Under the pieces are notes generated by a model. It had not been told where the DNA came from. It saw only the letters and a list, made by a program, of their open reading frames with translations, and did not search any database. A stretch of 64,000 nucleotides of DNA from GCA-1730015 sp964550655 (GTDB lineage: Bacteria > Pseudomonadota > Gammaproteobacteria > Granulosicoccales > Granulosicoccaceae). Where the stretch lies: NCBI GenBank assembly GCA_964550655.1, contig CAZKAQ010000002.1:1-64000 (forward strand), in the 5' to 3' direction. A program made the translations under genes and the position numbers. Below, piece after piece: positions 52,596 to 62,253 of the stretch (positions are counted from its first letter, which is position 1; the number at the start of each line of letters is the position of its first letter).

Positions 52596-53954
52596 ATGAC
52601 TGACTCGAATAAACAATACCTGTTGGTGGGTCTGGGCGTTAGCGGAATGTCTGTTGTCCGTTATCTCGCTCGAATTGGTGCATCGTTCGATGTAGTTGAA
52701 AACAACGTTGATCGCTTTAACGATCAGTTGCAAAGAGAGCCGGTTTTGCAGGATGTTCACCATTACACGGGTGACTTAAGTGCGGAGCTTTTGTCCGGCT
52801 ATGACTGTGTTGTTGTAAGTCCCGGTGTATCTGTCAGATCTGAGGTTTTCAGGCAGGCGCTTGCATCCGGAACAGAGGTTGTCGGTGATATAGAGTTATT
52901 TGCGCGGGAGGTGAGCAAGCCTGTGATAGCAGTAACCGGTTCGAATGGAAAAAGTACGGTTGTGAGTATGGCGGGTGAGTTACTTAATGCTGCAAATATC
53001 AATACGGCAGTAGTTGGAAATGTAGGCTTTGCGTGTCTTGACAGCTTGCATGATCAATCTATTGAGGCGTATGTGCTCGAGTTATCCAGTTTTCAGTTGG
53101 AAACCACTTCATCATTGAAACCTGTAGCAGCCAGTGTTTTGAATGTCAGTGCAGATCATCTTGATCGCTATGACGGACTCGAAGATTACGCTGACGTCAA
53201 AAGAAGCATTTACCATAATGCACAGCATGCTGTGTTTAATCTGGATGATCCAATGACGCAGCCTGCTGATCTGACGTCTTTTGCCAGCGCTGTTACTTTT
53301 AGTGCATCTGATCAGCAGGCAGACTGGTACATAGCGGGCAGCTCAAATGATGATGGATGTAGGTTAAGCGGTGGGTCGATAGCTGAAATTGCCGCATCGG
53401 ATGTCAAAGTTGCCGGAGTCCATAACCGTATAAATGCTCTGGCTGCTATGGCGATGGCTTCATTGCTGATTAAGGCTGACAAACAGCAAATGAGCACATT
53501 CTTTACTAACGGCTTTGTTGGTTTTACCGGTTTACCGCATCGCACAAGACTGGTTTGTGAGTCAGGTAATGTGTGCTGGGTAAATGATTCCAAAGGCACC
53601 AATGTTGGTGCTGCGGTCAGCGCAATAAAAGGTATGTCTGCCCCGGTCGTACTGATAGCCGGTGGCCGAGGTAAGAATGCTGACTATGCACCGTTACGCG
53701 AAGTGGTGGCTGAGTTCTGTACCGCGGTTATATTGATTGGTGAAGACGCGAAAGTAATTAGCAGAGCGCTCGACGGAATCGTTCCGGTTTATATAGAAAA
53801 GTCTATGCGTGATGCGGTGGGACGCGCAGCCGGCATATCCAGGCCCGGGGACTGTGTGTTGTTGTCTCCGGCGTGTGCCAGTTTTGACATGTTTAATAAT
53901 TTCGAAGAGCGTGGTGATGTGTTCGAGACAGAGGTGAGAAAACAATGCGCGTAG
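52596..53954 (+). CDS. murD: UDP-N-acetylmuramoylalanine--D-glutamate ligase
   Basis: MurD adds D-glutamate to UDP-MurNAc-L-alanine. The 452-residue cytoplasmic ligase has VGLGVSGMSVVRYLAR at the N-terminal UDP-binding domain, VVVSPGVS, the ATP P-loop AVTGSNGKSTVV, and NDSKGTNVGAAVSAI in the central domain. LSPACASFDMFNNFEERGDVF at the C-terminus is the D-Glu-binding region. It follows mraY by 3 nt and overlaps ftsW by 10 nt. Confidence 0.96.
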   Translation: MTDSNKQYLLVGLGVSGMSVVRYLARIGASFDVVENNVDRFNDQLQREPVLQDVHHYTGDLSAELLSGYDCVVVSPGVSVRSEVFRQALASGTEVVGDIELFAREVSKPVIAVTGSNGKSTVVSMAGELLNAANINTAVVGNVGFACLDSLHDQSIEAYVLELSSFQLETTSSLKPVAASVLNVSADHLDRYDGLEDYADVKRSIYHNAQHAVFNLDDPMTQPADLTSFASAVTFSASDQQADWYIAGSSNDDGCRLSGGSIAEIAASDVKVAGVHNRINALAAMAMASLLIKADKQQMSTFFTNGFVGFTGLPHRTRLVCESGNVCWVNDSKGTNVGAAVSAIKGMSAPVVLIAGGRGKNADYAPLREVVAEFCTAVILIGEDAKVISRALDGIVPVYIEKSMRDAVGRAAGISRPGDCVLLSPACASFDMFNNFEERGDVFETEVRKQCA

Positions 53955-55168
53955 GGTCTGTGCAAAATAGTGCCGGCGTTTCAGTGCTGCCAGAGCGGCA
54001 ACGTGTTGACTGGGTACTGCTTGGTTCGCTGAGTATTCTGGCAGCACTGGGTTTGGTGATGGTTTTTTCAGCTTCTATCCCGCAGGCTGAGCGGGTGCTG
54101 AATGATGCAATGTACTTTGGCAGACTGCAGGCAATTTATTTGTCGATAGCTTTTGTTGCAGCTTTTGTAGCGTGGCGTATTCCTCTGGATTTCTTTGAAG
54201 AGTATGGACCGGCTCTTTTGTGCCTGGGTTTTCTGTTGCTGTTTCTGGTGTTGCTGCCTTTTATCGGTAAAAACGTCAATGGTAGTCGTCGCTGGATACA
54301 GTTTGGCGTGTCGTTTCAGCCGTCGGAGTTTTTCAAGATAGCAATTATTGTTTATCTCGCGGGCTACTTTGTACGCAAGGGTGGTCAGATAAAAACCGAG
54401 GTATCGGTATTTCTTATTCCACTTGGTGTGGCCGCACTGGCGGCAGTACTTCTGCTTCTGGAACCGGATTTCGGCGCCACTGTTGTTGTGGGGGCGACAG
54501 TAGTTGTCATGATGTTTGTTGCCGGTTGTCGTTGGTGGCACTTTTTACTGACGATGGTAGTGGTTGTGCCACTTGGATTATTAGCAATTCTTGTTTCGCC
54601 CTATAGAACGACTCGTTTGTTCAGCTTTGTTAATCCGTGGGATGATCCGTTTGCGACCGATTTTCAGTTAACACAATCATTGATTGCCGTAGGCAGAGGC
54701 TCCTGGGATGGTGTCGGGTTAGGTAATAGTGTTCAGAAAATGGCCTACCTGCCCGAGGCGCATACCGATTTTGTCTTTGCCGTTTATGCAGAGGAATTCG
54801 GCTTCATCGGCGTGACATTGCTGCTGTTACTGTTCTCGTTTATTGTTGCTCGGTGTTTCAAAATTGCACGTGATGCTGATAGAGCCAATCTTGTTTTTGG
54901 ATCTCATATCGCCACGGGTGTTGGTTTCTGGTTCGGTATTCAGGCATTTATTAATATCGGCGCCAACATGGGTGTGTTACCAACTAAGGGAATTACCCTG
55001 CCACTGTTTAGTTATGGTGGCAGTAGTGTGCTTGCTGTCGGGATTGCATGTGGCTTGGTGATGTGTGTTGCAAAGGAAGTTGCGATACAAACCGAGAATG
55101 AACTCACCCGCGCAGTCACTGAACGTGAAGATGCGTTGGCTGGAAGGGTGGCACTGCAAAATGTCTGA
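53945..55168 (+). CDS. ftsW: Peptidoglycan polymerase FtsW
   Basis: FtsW is the SEDS-family glycosyltransferase that polymerises septal peptidoglycan with FtsI. The 407-residue protein has about ten membrane helices. It includes the conserved VFSAS after helix 1, NGSRRWIQFGVSFQPSEFFK with the catalytic-region residues, and the C-terminal NIGANMGVLPTKGITLPLFS followed by YGGSS. The start overlaps murD by 10 nt. The cytoplasmic tail after the last helix is about 35 residues. Confidence 0.96.
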   Translation: MRVGSVQNSAGVSVLPERQRVDWVLLGSLSILAALGLVMVFSASIPQAERVLNDAMYFGRLQAIYLSIAFVAAFVAWRIPLDFFEEYGPALLCLGFLLLFLVLLPFIGKNVNGSRRWIQFGVSFQPSEFFKIAIIVYLAGYFVRKGGQIKTEVSVFLIPLGVAALAAVLLLLEPDFGATVVVGATVVVMMFVAGCRWWHFLLTMVVVVPLGLLAILVSPYRTTRLFSFVNPWDDPFATDFQLTQSLIAVGRGSWDGVGLGNSVQKMAYLPEAHTDFVFAVYAEEFGFIGVTLLLLLFSFIVARCFKIARDADRANLVFGSHIATGVGFWFGIQAFINIGANMGVLPTKGITLPLFSYGGSSVLAVGIACGLVMCVAKEVAIQTENELTRAVTEREDALAGRVALQNV

Positions 55169-56228
55169 AGCAACTGTTGTCATTGCGGCCGGCGGAACCG
55201 GTGGACATGTATTTCCCGCGCTGGCGGTGGCGACAGCTTTACGTGAGCGCAACATACCAGTGGTTTGGGTTGGTAGTGCGGCGGGTCTTGAAAGCCGTGT
55301 GATACCGGAAAATAGATTTCCGCTGCGAAAAATAGCGGTTTCGCCGCTTCGCGGTGGTGGTTTGTTGCGAAAACCGCTTGGATTACTAAATCTGTTTAAG
55401 GCGACATGCACCTCTGTAAAAATTGTTCGTCAGGAAAAGGCTGCCACAGTACTCGGTATGGGTGGGTATGTATCAGGACCGGTCTGTCTTGCGGCAAAGG
55501 TGACTGGATGTCGATTAGTGGTGCACGAGCAGAATGCGGTACCGGGTTTTACGAATCGAATTCTCAGGCATTTGGCAAATCGAGTCCTTGAAGCATTGCC
55601 GGATACTTTCGTTGCTCAAAAAAAGGTGGTGTGTACAGGTAATCCTGTACGACAAGATCTTTTAAACGTTGCAGCTCCGGATGTTCGTTATAGCGATCGG
55701 GATGGTGCGCTCAGAGTTTTGGTTATAGGTGGTAGTCAAGGTGCACGTGCATTGAATCAAAAAGTACCTGAAGCACTTTCTTTGGTTAAAGAATCGTTGG
55801 ATGTAATTCATCAATGTGGTCCAACATGGTATAAAGAAACTGTGGCTAACTATAGTGATGTTGAACATAGTTGTGATGTGAGAGAATTCATTGACGATAT
55901 GGCAGAAGTTTATCGTTGGGCGGATGTTATAATTTGTCGATCGGGTGCGATGACAGTAGCGGAAATTGCGGCAGTCGGCGTTGCTTCAATCCTGATCCCT
56001 TATCCTGCTGCAGTGGATGATCACCAAACTGCCAATGGAAATTTTCTTGTTAAGGCAAAAGCTGCAGTAATGATTCAAGAGCAAGACATCACATCAATCG
56101 GTCTGGCTGATCAATTTCAGAATTTTAGTCGGGAAAAACTCAAATCCATGGCAGTTAATGCAAGACAAGTATCAAAGCGCGATGCAACAGAACGTGTTGT
56201 GGCAGAACTTGTTGGGGTGGCTGCGTGA
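55161..56228 (+). CDS. murG: Lipid II synthase MurG
   Basis: MurG transfers GlcNAc to lipid I, making lipid II at the cytoplasmic face of the membrane. I use the ATG at 55161 (MSEATVVIAAGGTGGHVFPA), giving 355 residues and an 8-nt overlap with ftsW. The N-terminal glycine-rich G-loop AGGTGGHVFPALA, the second VIGGSQGARALN, and CRSGAMTVAEIAAVGVASIL for the UDP-GlcNAc site are all present. It overlaps murC by four bases (GTGA). Confidence 0.96.
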   Translation: MSEATVVIAAGGTGGHVFPALAVATALRERNIPVVWVGSAAGLESRVIPENRFPLRKIAVSPLRGGGLLRKPLGLLNLFKATCTSVKIVRQEKAATVLGMGGYVSGPVCLAAKVTGCRLVVHEQNAVPGFTNRILRHLANRVLEALPDTFVAQKKVVCTGNPVRQDLLNVAAPDVRYSDRDGALRVLVIGGSQGARALNQKVPEALSLVKESLDVIHQCGPTWYKETVANYSDVEHSCDVREFIDDMAEVYRWADVIICRSGAMTVAEIAAVGVASILIPYPAAVDDHQTANGNFLVKAKAAVMIQEQDITSIGLADQFQNFSREKLKSMAVNARQVSKRDATERVVAELVGVAA

Positions 56229-57688
56229 GCAATGTCGCCAGTAGCTCGCAAAGTTGGATGCGCCGCATTGATCATGTGCACTTTGTCGGCATTGGTGGCG
56301 TGGGAATGGGTGGCATAGCCGAGGTCATGGTGAATCTCGGTTACAGCGTCAGTGGTTCCGATATGGCGCGTAATGCCTTGGTGGAAAGGCTCGAATCGCT
56401 TGGCGTGCGGGTATTTCAGGGCCACGATGCTGCAAATATAGACGGCGTCGATGTGGTCGTAGTCTCGTCGGCAATTTCAGAGGAAAATCCCGAGGTAGAT
56501 GCGGCCAGGCAGCTTCGAATACCAGTTATAAGACGTGCCGAAATGCTCGGCGAACTGATGCGATTCAAGCAGGGTATCGCGATTGCAGGTACTCACGGCA
56601 AAACCACAACCACAAGTCTGGTGGCGAGTTTGCTCACTGAAGGTGGGCTGGATCCTACTTACGTCATTGGCGGTAAGTTAAACAGCTCATCTACTAACGC
56701 CTATCTTGGGCAGTCAGAGTGGTTGGTTGCAGAAGCTGACGAAAGTGATGCGTCATTTCTGTCGCTGCAACCGGTCATTGCCATTGTGACCAACATTGAT
56801 GCAGATCACCTGTCGACCTATGAGAATGATTTTGACAGATTAAAAAATGCATTTGTAGAGTTTCTGCAACACTTGCCTTTCTATGGTCTTGCCGTGATGT
56901 GTGTTGATGATGAAGAAGTGCGTGCACTTGTGAGTCGTATCTCTCGACCGGTAATGACCTACGGCTTTAGTGAAGATGCAGATGTTCGGGGTATGAATTT
57001 TCGGCAGGATAAAATGAAATCCTGTTTTGATGTTAAGTTACCTGATGGCACAGAAGTACGCCAGATCACACTTAACCTGCCAGGCAAGCACAATGCGCAG
57101 AATGCATTGGCGGCTGTGGCAGTTGGGTGGGAACTCGGACTACGTGCGCAGAACGTACGTCGCGCTTTTCAAAACTTCGAAGGTATCGGGCGTCGTGCAC
57201 AGCCGCTTGGCGTGTTGCAGCTTGAAGACGGATACGCCGAGTTAATTGATGACTATGGTCATCACCCTCGAGAAGTTGCAGCGACACTTGAGGCGATAAA
57301 AGCCGGTCGGCCAAGTAATCGGCTGGTTGTGGTTTTCCAACCGCATCGCTTCACCCGTACCCGTGATTTATTCGATGACTTCATTGATGTGCTTTGTGAT
57401 GCTGACGTGCTGCTGCTGTGTGAAGTGTATCCGGCAGGTGAAGCACCGATTGCCGGTGCTGATGGTCGTGCCTTAGCGCGAGCTATAAGACAGCGTGGTG
57501 TTATCGATCCGATTTTTGTTGCCGAGATCGACCAGGTAGCAAAGACACTGGAAGGCGTTCTGATACCTAATGATGTGGTACTCACTCTGGGTGCCGGATC
57601 AATAGGTGCTGTTGCTGCCGGCTTGCCGGATCATTTTGCAACATCTGAAATTTTGGCTGGAGATCAATCGGAGGGCGCGCATGTCTGA
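56225..57688 (+). CDS. murC: UDP-N-acetylmuramate--L-alanine ligase
   Basis: MurC adds L-alanine to UDP-MurNAc. It starts with GTG inside a 4-nt overlap with murG. The 487-residue ligase shows VGIGGVGMGGIAEVMVNLGY for the UDP-binding domain, the P-loop AGTHGKTTTTSLVASLL, EADESDASFL, and DDYGHHPREVAATLEAI. FQPHRFTRTRDLFDDF completes the family set. ddl begins 8 nt before its stop. Confidence 0.97.
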   Translation: MSNVASSSQSWMRRIDHVHFVGIGGVGMGGIAEVMVNLGYSVSGSDMARNALVERLESLGVRVFQGHDAANIDGVDVVVVSSAISEENPEVDAARQLRIPVIRRAEMLGELMRFKQGIAIAGTHGKTTTTSLVASLLTEGGLDPTYVIGGKLNSSSTNAYLGQSEWLVAEADESDASFLSLQPVIAIVTNIDADHLSTYENDFDRLKNAFVEFLQHLPFYGLAVMCVDDEEVRALVSRISRPVMTYGFSEDADVRGMNFRQDKMKSCFDVKLPDGTEVRQITLNLPGKHNAQNALAAVAVGWELGLRAQNVRRAFQNFEGIGRRAQPLGVLQLEDGYAELIDDYGHHPREVAATLEAIKAGRPSNRLVVVFQPHRFTRTRDLFDDFIDVLCDADVLLLCEVYPAGEAPIAGADGRALARAIRQRGVIDPIFVAEIDQVAKTLEGVLIPNDVVLTLGAGSIGAVAAGLPDHFATSEILAGDQSEGAHV

Positions 57689-58607
57689 AGTTGATTTCGG
57701 CCGCGTTGCTGTATTGATGGGCGGTTGGTCTGCAGAGCGTGAAGTGTCACTGGCGAGTGGCCGTCAAGTGCTGGATGCGCTTGTAGGTTTGGGAGTTAAT
57801 GCATTTGCGGTTGACGTTGAGCGTCGTGATTTAAGCCACATGCTGGTCGGCAAGTGTGATCGAGTATTTAACATATTGCACGGCACCTGGGGAGAAGACG
57901 GTCGCATTCAGGGGCTATTGGAGGCGTTGGATATTCCCTATACAGGCACTGGTGTTACCGGAAGTGCACTGACCATGGATAAAAACCTCACTAAGGCTGT
58001 GTGTCAACAACAGGGTATTGCGACTCCTGCCTGGCGGATCGTTAAAAATGCGGCTGAGTTTAAAACGGCAAGTGCAGAGATTAGTAACGAGTATGGATAC
58101 CCGATAGTGGTAAAGCCTGCCAGTGAAGGTTCAAGTGTGGGTGTTTCTATTGCCCGTGAAAATGAGCTTGATAAAGCATTCGAAAATGCATCTCAGTACG
58201 GTGATGTAATTGTTGAACAGTTTATTGCAGGTAGCGAGATTACTGCGGCAATTCTCAATGATGTCGCAATGCCATTGATTAAAATTTCAACGCCTCGGGA
58301 GTTCTATGACTACCAGGCCAAGTATCAGGTGGATTCCACCGTTTATGAGTGCCCTTGTGGTTTATCCGTATCAATGGAGAAAGCTATTCAGGATACCGCG
58401 TTGGGTGTATTCAAAGCTACTCGCTGTGAGGCCTGGGGCAGAGTGGATTTTTTACTTGATGAAGCAGGTAATCATTATTTGCTGGAAGTAAATACAGCAC
58501 CCGGTATGACTGATCACAGCCTGGTGCCAATGGCGGCTGCCGCAATGGGTTTGGACTTTTCCGAACTTGTTATCCAAATTCTTAAAAATACAGTTGATAA
58601 ACATTGA
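57681..58607 (+). CDS. ddl: D-alanine--D-alanine ligase
   Basis: Ddl makes the D-Ala-D-Ala dipeptide used by MurF. The ATG at 57681 follows GGAGG (57670-57674) and gives 308 residues, the DdlB size; the frame is open upstream to 57606 within murC. The ATP-grasp pattern is clear: VLMGGWSAEREVSLASG, HGTWGEDGRIQGLLEAL, KPASEGSSVGVS, EVNTAPGMTDHSLVPMAA. The C-terminal tyrosine region and the Mg-binding EVNTAPG are intact. 4-nt overlap with ftsQ. Confidence 0.96.
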   Translation: MSEVDFGRVAVLMGGWSAEREVSLASGRQVLDALVGLGVNAFAVDVERRDLSHMLVGKCDRVFNILHGTWGEDGRIQGLLEALDIPYTGTGVTGSALTMDKNLTKAVCQQQGIATPAWRIVKNAAEFKTASAEISNEYGYPIVVKPASEGSSVGVSIARENELDKAFENASQYGDVIVEQFIAGSEITAAILNDVAMPLIKISTPREFYDYQAKYQVDSTVYECPCGLSVSMEKAIQDTALGVFKATRCEAWGRVDFLLDEAGNHYLLEVNTAPGMTDHSLVPMAAAAMGLDFSELVIQILKNTVDKH

Positions 58608-59422
58608 ACAACGTACAGGTAAATCAAACCAGAGACTTCGCGCCCGTCCTGCCTACTTCGTCAGAGAGGATTCTGGCGTCGTTGGGACGCGCGTTGGTTA
58701 TTGGACTTTTTGTGCTGGTTGCTGTTTTTCTGGCTCAACTGGCCATTGAGCACTTTAGAAACCCCGGGCGCTTTCCAATCCGCAGTGTTGTGGTTGAAGG
58801 TGTATATCAGTTTGCTGATCAAGATGAAATGCGTGAGCGGGTGATGACGCAGGCTGCGAAAGGATTTTTTAATCTCGATATAGAAAACATACAGCGTGAT
58901 GTAGAGCAATTGCCGTGGGTCAGGAATGCTTACGTCAGAAGAGTCTGGCCCGAGAGCATCACAGTGCATGTGGAAGAGCATAAACCCATTGCTCGATGGG
59001 GTGAAAAATCTTTAGTGACAGACGGGTTCAGATTGTTTTCGCCACCTCAGTTGAGTAGCGTTCCAGAGCCAGAGTTACAAGCGCTGGTTGACGATCTGCC
59101 TGTGCTTTATTCGCCGGAACGACGACATGTTGCGTTGATTAAATTACTGAATCAGGCCAGATCAATGCTGGATACTGTCGAGGCGCCGCTTGAAGGTATG
59201 GTAGAAGATGAGCGTCGTTCGTTAACGCTGTACCTTAAAAATGATGTGAAAGTTGTGATTGGCCACAGAGATGTTCATAAAAGAATAAAAAGATTTTCCG
59301 AGATTTTCCGTCCATACATTGCCCCCGTGTATGACGATGTAGCGAAAGTGGATATGCGTTATACAAACGGCTTTACCATGGCGCGCAAAAGTTTCGTTTT
59401 AGATAACTCGAGGGTTCAGTAA
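58604..59422 (+). CDS. ftsQ: Cell division protein FtsQ
   Basis: FtsQ is a bitopic divisome protein that recruits FtsB and FtsL. The 272-residue protein has a short cytoplasmic region, one membrane helix (about residues 30-47), and a POTRA domain beginning FPIRSVVVEGVYQFADQDEM, then the FtsQ beta-domain with LPWVRNAYVRRVWPESITVHV. The start at 58604 is TTG in a TTGA overlap with the ddl stop, the same coupling geometry as the neighbouring ATGA overlaps; I see no better start before the membrane helix. Confidence 0.92.
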   Translation: MNNVQVNQTRDFAPVLPTSSERILASLGRALVIGLFVLVAVFLAQLAIEHFRNPGRFPIRSVVVEGVYQFADQDEMRERVMTQAAKGFFNLDIENIQRDVEQLPWVRNAYVRRVWPESITVHVEEHKPIARWGEKSLVTDGFRLFSPPQLSSVPEPELQALVDDLPVLYSPERRHVALIKLLNQARSMLDTVEAPLEGMVEDERRSLTLYLKNDVKVVIGHRDVHKRIKRFSEIFRPYIAPVYDDVAKVDMRYTNGFTMARKSFVLDNSRVQ

Positions 59423-59423
59423 G

Positions 59424-60662
59424 ATGGCGGGAAATCAGGATCAAAAAATTGTTGTTGGCCTGGATATAGGAACCACCAAGATAGTTGCTATCGTGGCAAA
59501 GGTTATAGATGATGATCGGATTGAAGTCATTGGTTTGGGTCATCGTCCTTCGCAAGGTTTAAAGAAAGGCGTTGTAATAAACATTGAATCAACTGTCGCT
59601 GCAATACAGGAAGCTATCAGCGAAGCCGAGTTGATGGCTGGTGTGCAAATTCGTTCGGTCTATGCAGGTATAGCCGGTAGCCATATAAAGAGTATGAATT
59701 CACATGGCATCGTTGCCATTCGTGATGGTGAGGTCACCGCCGGTGACGTGGAGCGTGTTATTGATGCTGCCAAGGCGGTTGCTATACCGGCGGATCAAAA
59801 AATACTTCATGTACTACCTCAGGAATTCATCATTGATAACCAGGAAGGCATACGCGAACCGATTGGTATGTCAGGGGTAAGGCTTGAGGCCAAAGTGCAT
59901 CTGGTGACAGGCTCTGTGAGTGCTGCACAGAATATTGCCAAGTGTATTCAGCGCTGTGGCCTTGAAGTAGACGACATAATTCTTGAGCAACTGGCGTCCT
60001 CTTACTCTGTACTTACTGAAGATGAAAAAGATCTCGGTGTTTGTCTGGTCGATATCGGTGGAGGTACTACTGATATCGCAGTTTTCACAGATGGTGCGAT
60101 AAGACACACAGCTGTCATTCCTATTGCCGGTGATCAGGTCACAAATGACATAGCGGTCGCGGTGCGAACACCGACTCCCTATGCTGAAGATATAAAAGTC
60201 CGTTATGCCTGCGCGCTGCAACAGCTTGCGGCGGCACAGGATGTCATTGAAGTGCCCGGCGTGGGTGATCGAGATCCCAAGGAACTCGAGAGTCAGGTTC
60301 TGGCTGAAGTTGTTGAGGCGCGTTACGAAGAACTTTTATCACTGGTTCATGAAGAGTTACGGCGCAGTGGTTATGACGAGTTATGTGCCTCCGGAATAGT
60401 GTTAACCGGAGGTAGTTCCAAGATTCAGGGAGTAGTTGAACTAGCCGAGGAGGTGTTTCATATGCCTGTAAGGCTGGGAGAACCACAAAACATATTTGGT
60501 GTAGTGGATGTGGTCTGTAACCCCATACATGCGACGGGAGTTGGCTTGTTAATGTATGGACAGAAGTCGGGTGGTTCCAACCTCGAAGGTAATACGCGTG
60601 GAGGGATCTCAGAGGATGGTGTGCTTGACAGAATGAAGGCGTGGTTTAAAAGAAATTTCTGA
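59424..60662 (+). CDS. ftsA: Cell division protein FtsA
   Basis: FtsA is an actin-fold ATPase that tethers FtsZ to the membrane. The 412-residue protein has GLDIGTTKIVAIVAK (phosphate 1), DIGGGTTDIAVF (phosphate 2) and LTGGSSKIQGVVELAEEVF (adenosine site). It ends with the amphipathic membrane-targeting helix MKAWFKRNF. One nucleotide separates it from ftsQ, and 39 nt from ftsZ. Confidence 0.97.
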   Translation: MAGNQDQKIVVGLDIGTTKIVAIVAKVIDDDRIEVIGLGHRPSQGLKKGVVINIESTVAAIQEAISEAELMAGVQIRSVYAGIAGSHIKSMNSHGIVAIRDGEVTAGDVERVIDAAKAVAIPADQKILHVLPQEFIIDNQEGIREPIGMSGVRLEAKVHLVTGSVSAAQNIAKCIQRCGLEVDDIILEQLASSYSVLTEDEKDLGVCLVDIGGGTTDIAVFTDGAIRHTAVIPIAGDQVTNDIAVAVRTPTPYAEDIKVRYACALQQLAAAQDVIEVPGVGDRDPKELESQVLAEVVEARYEELLSLVHEELRRSGYDELCASGIVLTGGSSKIQGVVELAEEVFHMPVRLGEPQNIFGVVDVVCNPIHATGVGLLMYGQKSGGSNLEGNTRGGISEDGVLDRMKAWFKRNF

Positions 60663-60701
60663 CAACTTTTTATTAAGACAAATAACCGAGGGTGATAGCA
60701 A

Positions 60702-61982
60702 ATGGTGTTTAATTTAGTAGATACAAATGATAATCAAGCAGTCATTAAAGTAATGGGTGTTGGCGGTGGTGGTGGTAACGCTGTTGATCACATGATGAAT
60801 GCCAACATACAGGGTGTTGAGTACATCTGTGCGAATACTGATGCACAAGTGCTTTCAAAGATGGGCGCCAAAAATGCGATCCAACTTGGATCTGAAATAA
60901 CCAATGGTCTGGGTGCCGGAACTAACCCCGATATTGGTCGACAGGCAGCCCAGGAAGATAGAGATCACATACAGCAAGTGATTCAAGGTGCGGACATGTT
61001 GTTCTTAACTGCAGGTATGGGCGGAGGCACAGGTACCGGTGCGATTCCGGTGATTGCGTCAATTGCGAAGGAGCTCGGTGTGTTAACGGTGGCTGTTGTG
61101 ACAAAACCGTTTCCATTCGAAGGTGGTAGGCGTAAGAAGGTTGCGGAAGATGGTCTGGTTGAATTGCGTCAGCACGTAGATTCATTGATCGTTGTGCCGA
61201 ATGAGAAACTGCTTACCAATTTGCCAACCAATGTCACTATGTTACAGGCGTTTAAAGCAGCTAATGATGTGTTGAAAAACGCGGTACAGGGTATAGCTGA
61301 AATTATAACCAGCCCGGGTTTGATCAATGTTGACTTTGCAGATGTAAAAACGGTGATGTCTGAAATGGGTCAGGCTATGATGGGTACCGGCAGTGCTCAC
61401 GGTGAGAACCGTGCGGCAGATGCAGCACGGTTGGCAACTGAAAGTCCGTTGCTTGACGACATTAACCTCAAAGGAGCGCGTGGAATTATATGTAACATCA
61501 CTGCAGGCGCTGACTTATCTATTCGTGAGTACGAGACGGTGGGTGATGTATTGGAAGGTATCGCTTCAACAGATGCCAATGTAGTGATTGGCACCTCCAT
61601 TAATAGTGAAATGGAAGGCGAGATACGGGTAACTGTGGTTGCGTCCGGTCTTGAAGGTGAGCGGGTACGTAAGCCGATGCGTGTTGTGCGCTCTAACGAC
61701 AGCCGTAAAGCTACAGAAGCCACTGCAGCTGCCGATAAAACCGCGAGTTCCGGTCGGTCCGGATTTGCTCAGTATGAAAAGCCTGCAGTTGAGCGTGCTT
61801 CATCATCGCGAAGTATCGCTGCCAGACGAGCAGCAAAAACTGCTGAGTCAAAATCCAGCCGTGAACAGGGCTATGATAATTCGCGTCGACAGCGTGAGAC
61901 GGTGAGCTATAACACCGGCAATAACGACGGTGAGATGACATACCTTGATCTACCGACCTTTCTGCGCCAACAGGCAGATTAG
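60702..61982 (+). CDS. ftsZ: Cell division protein FtsZ
   Basis: FtsZ is the tubulin-like GTPase that forms the Z ring. The 426-residue protein has the tubulin signature GGGTGTG at residues 107-113, the T7 synergy loop NVDFADVKTVMSEMG, and the conserved C-terminal peptide TYLDLPTFLRQQ that binds FtsA and ZipA. A roughly 90-residue linker rich in Ser, Ala and Arg precedes it. A good ribosome-binding site (GAGGGTGA) precedes the ATG. Three hairpins follow the stop. Confidence 0.98.
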   Translation: MVFNLVDTNDNQAVIKVMGVGGGGGNAVDHMMNANIQGVEYICANTDAQVLSKMGAKNAIQLGSEITNGLGAGTNPDIGRQAAQEDRDHIQQVIQGADMLFLTAGMGGGTGTGAIPVIASIAKELGVLTVAVVTKPFPFEGGRRKKVAEDGLVELRQHVDSLIVVPNEKLLTNLPTNVTMLQAFKAANDVLKNAVQGIAEIITSPGLINVDFADVKTVMSEMGQAMMGTGSAHGENRAADAARLATESPLLDDINLKGARGIICNITAGADLSIREYETVGDVLEGIASTDANVVIGTSINSEMEGEIRVTVVASGLEGERVRKPMRVVRSNDSRKATEATAAADKTASSGRSGFAQYEKPAVERASSSRSIAARRAAKTAESKSSREQGYDNSRRQRETVSYNTGNNDGEMTYLDLPTFLRQQAD

Positions 61983-61990
61983 GAGCTACT

Positions 61991-62020
61991 TGATCGCCGG
62001 CCATCGTGCCGGCGTGATCA
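61991..62020 (+). terminator. First hairpin after ftsZ
   Basis: GCCGGC and GCCGGC enclose CATCGT and are extended by TGATC/GATCA with a 2-nt bulge, 9 nt beyond the ftsZ stop. No T-run follows. It may cap the ftsZ 3' end or weaken read-through into lpxC. Confidence 0.5.
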
Positions 62021-62026
62021 GAAATC

Positions 62027-62052
62027 GCGGCACAGGTTCTGTGCCGCTTCTT
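62027..62052 (+). terminator. Second hairpin after ftsZ, terminator-like
   Basis: GCGGCACAG and CTGTGCCGC form a perfect 9-bp GC-rich stem around a GTT loop, followed by TTCTT. This is the best intrinsic-terminator candidate between ftsZ and lpxC, though its T-tract is short. Confidence 0.6.
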
Positions 62053-62061
62053 CGCAGCAGG

Positions 62062-62101
62062 TAATCTCTGGCTGATATCATCAATTGGTTACCAGAGATT
62101 A
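62062..62101 (+). promoter_or_regulatory. Third hairpin/dyad between ftsZ and lpxC
   Basis: TAATCTCTGG (62062-62071) and CCAGAGATTA (62092-62101) are perfectly complementary across a 20-nt spacer. It lies about 150 nt before lpxC. It may be an operator or a leader structure in an lpxC transcript. Confidence 0.5.
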
Positions 62102-62253
62102 AGAGTGCTGGAGGTCAAAATCACCTTCCTTTAACATCTGCTTCAGGTTCGAACTTGTGAGGAGCAAATCTGTTCAGCGCAAAGTTCGGATTCGAGCCCC
62201 ATAATAATAACTGGCTCAATACTTTAGCTGCCTAGAATAAGGATAATAATAAG

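Noticed and set aside
54068..54541. Long antisense frame within ftsW (157 residues)
   Set aside because: Antisense shadow of a well-supported gene, low-complexity composition, no homology recognised. The same applies to the antisense frame at 20420-20968 in ptsI and that at 12865-13332 in the permease.
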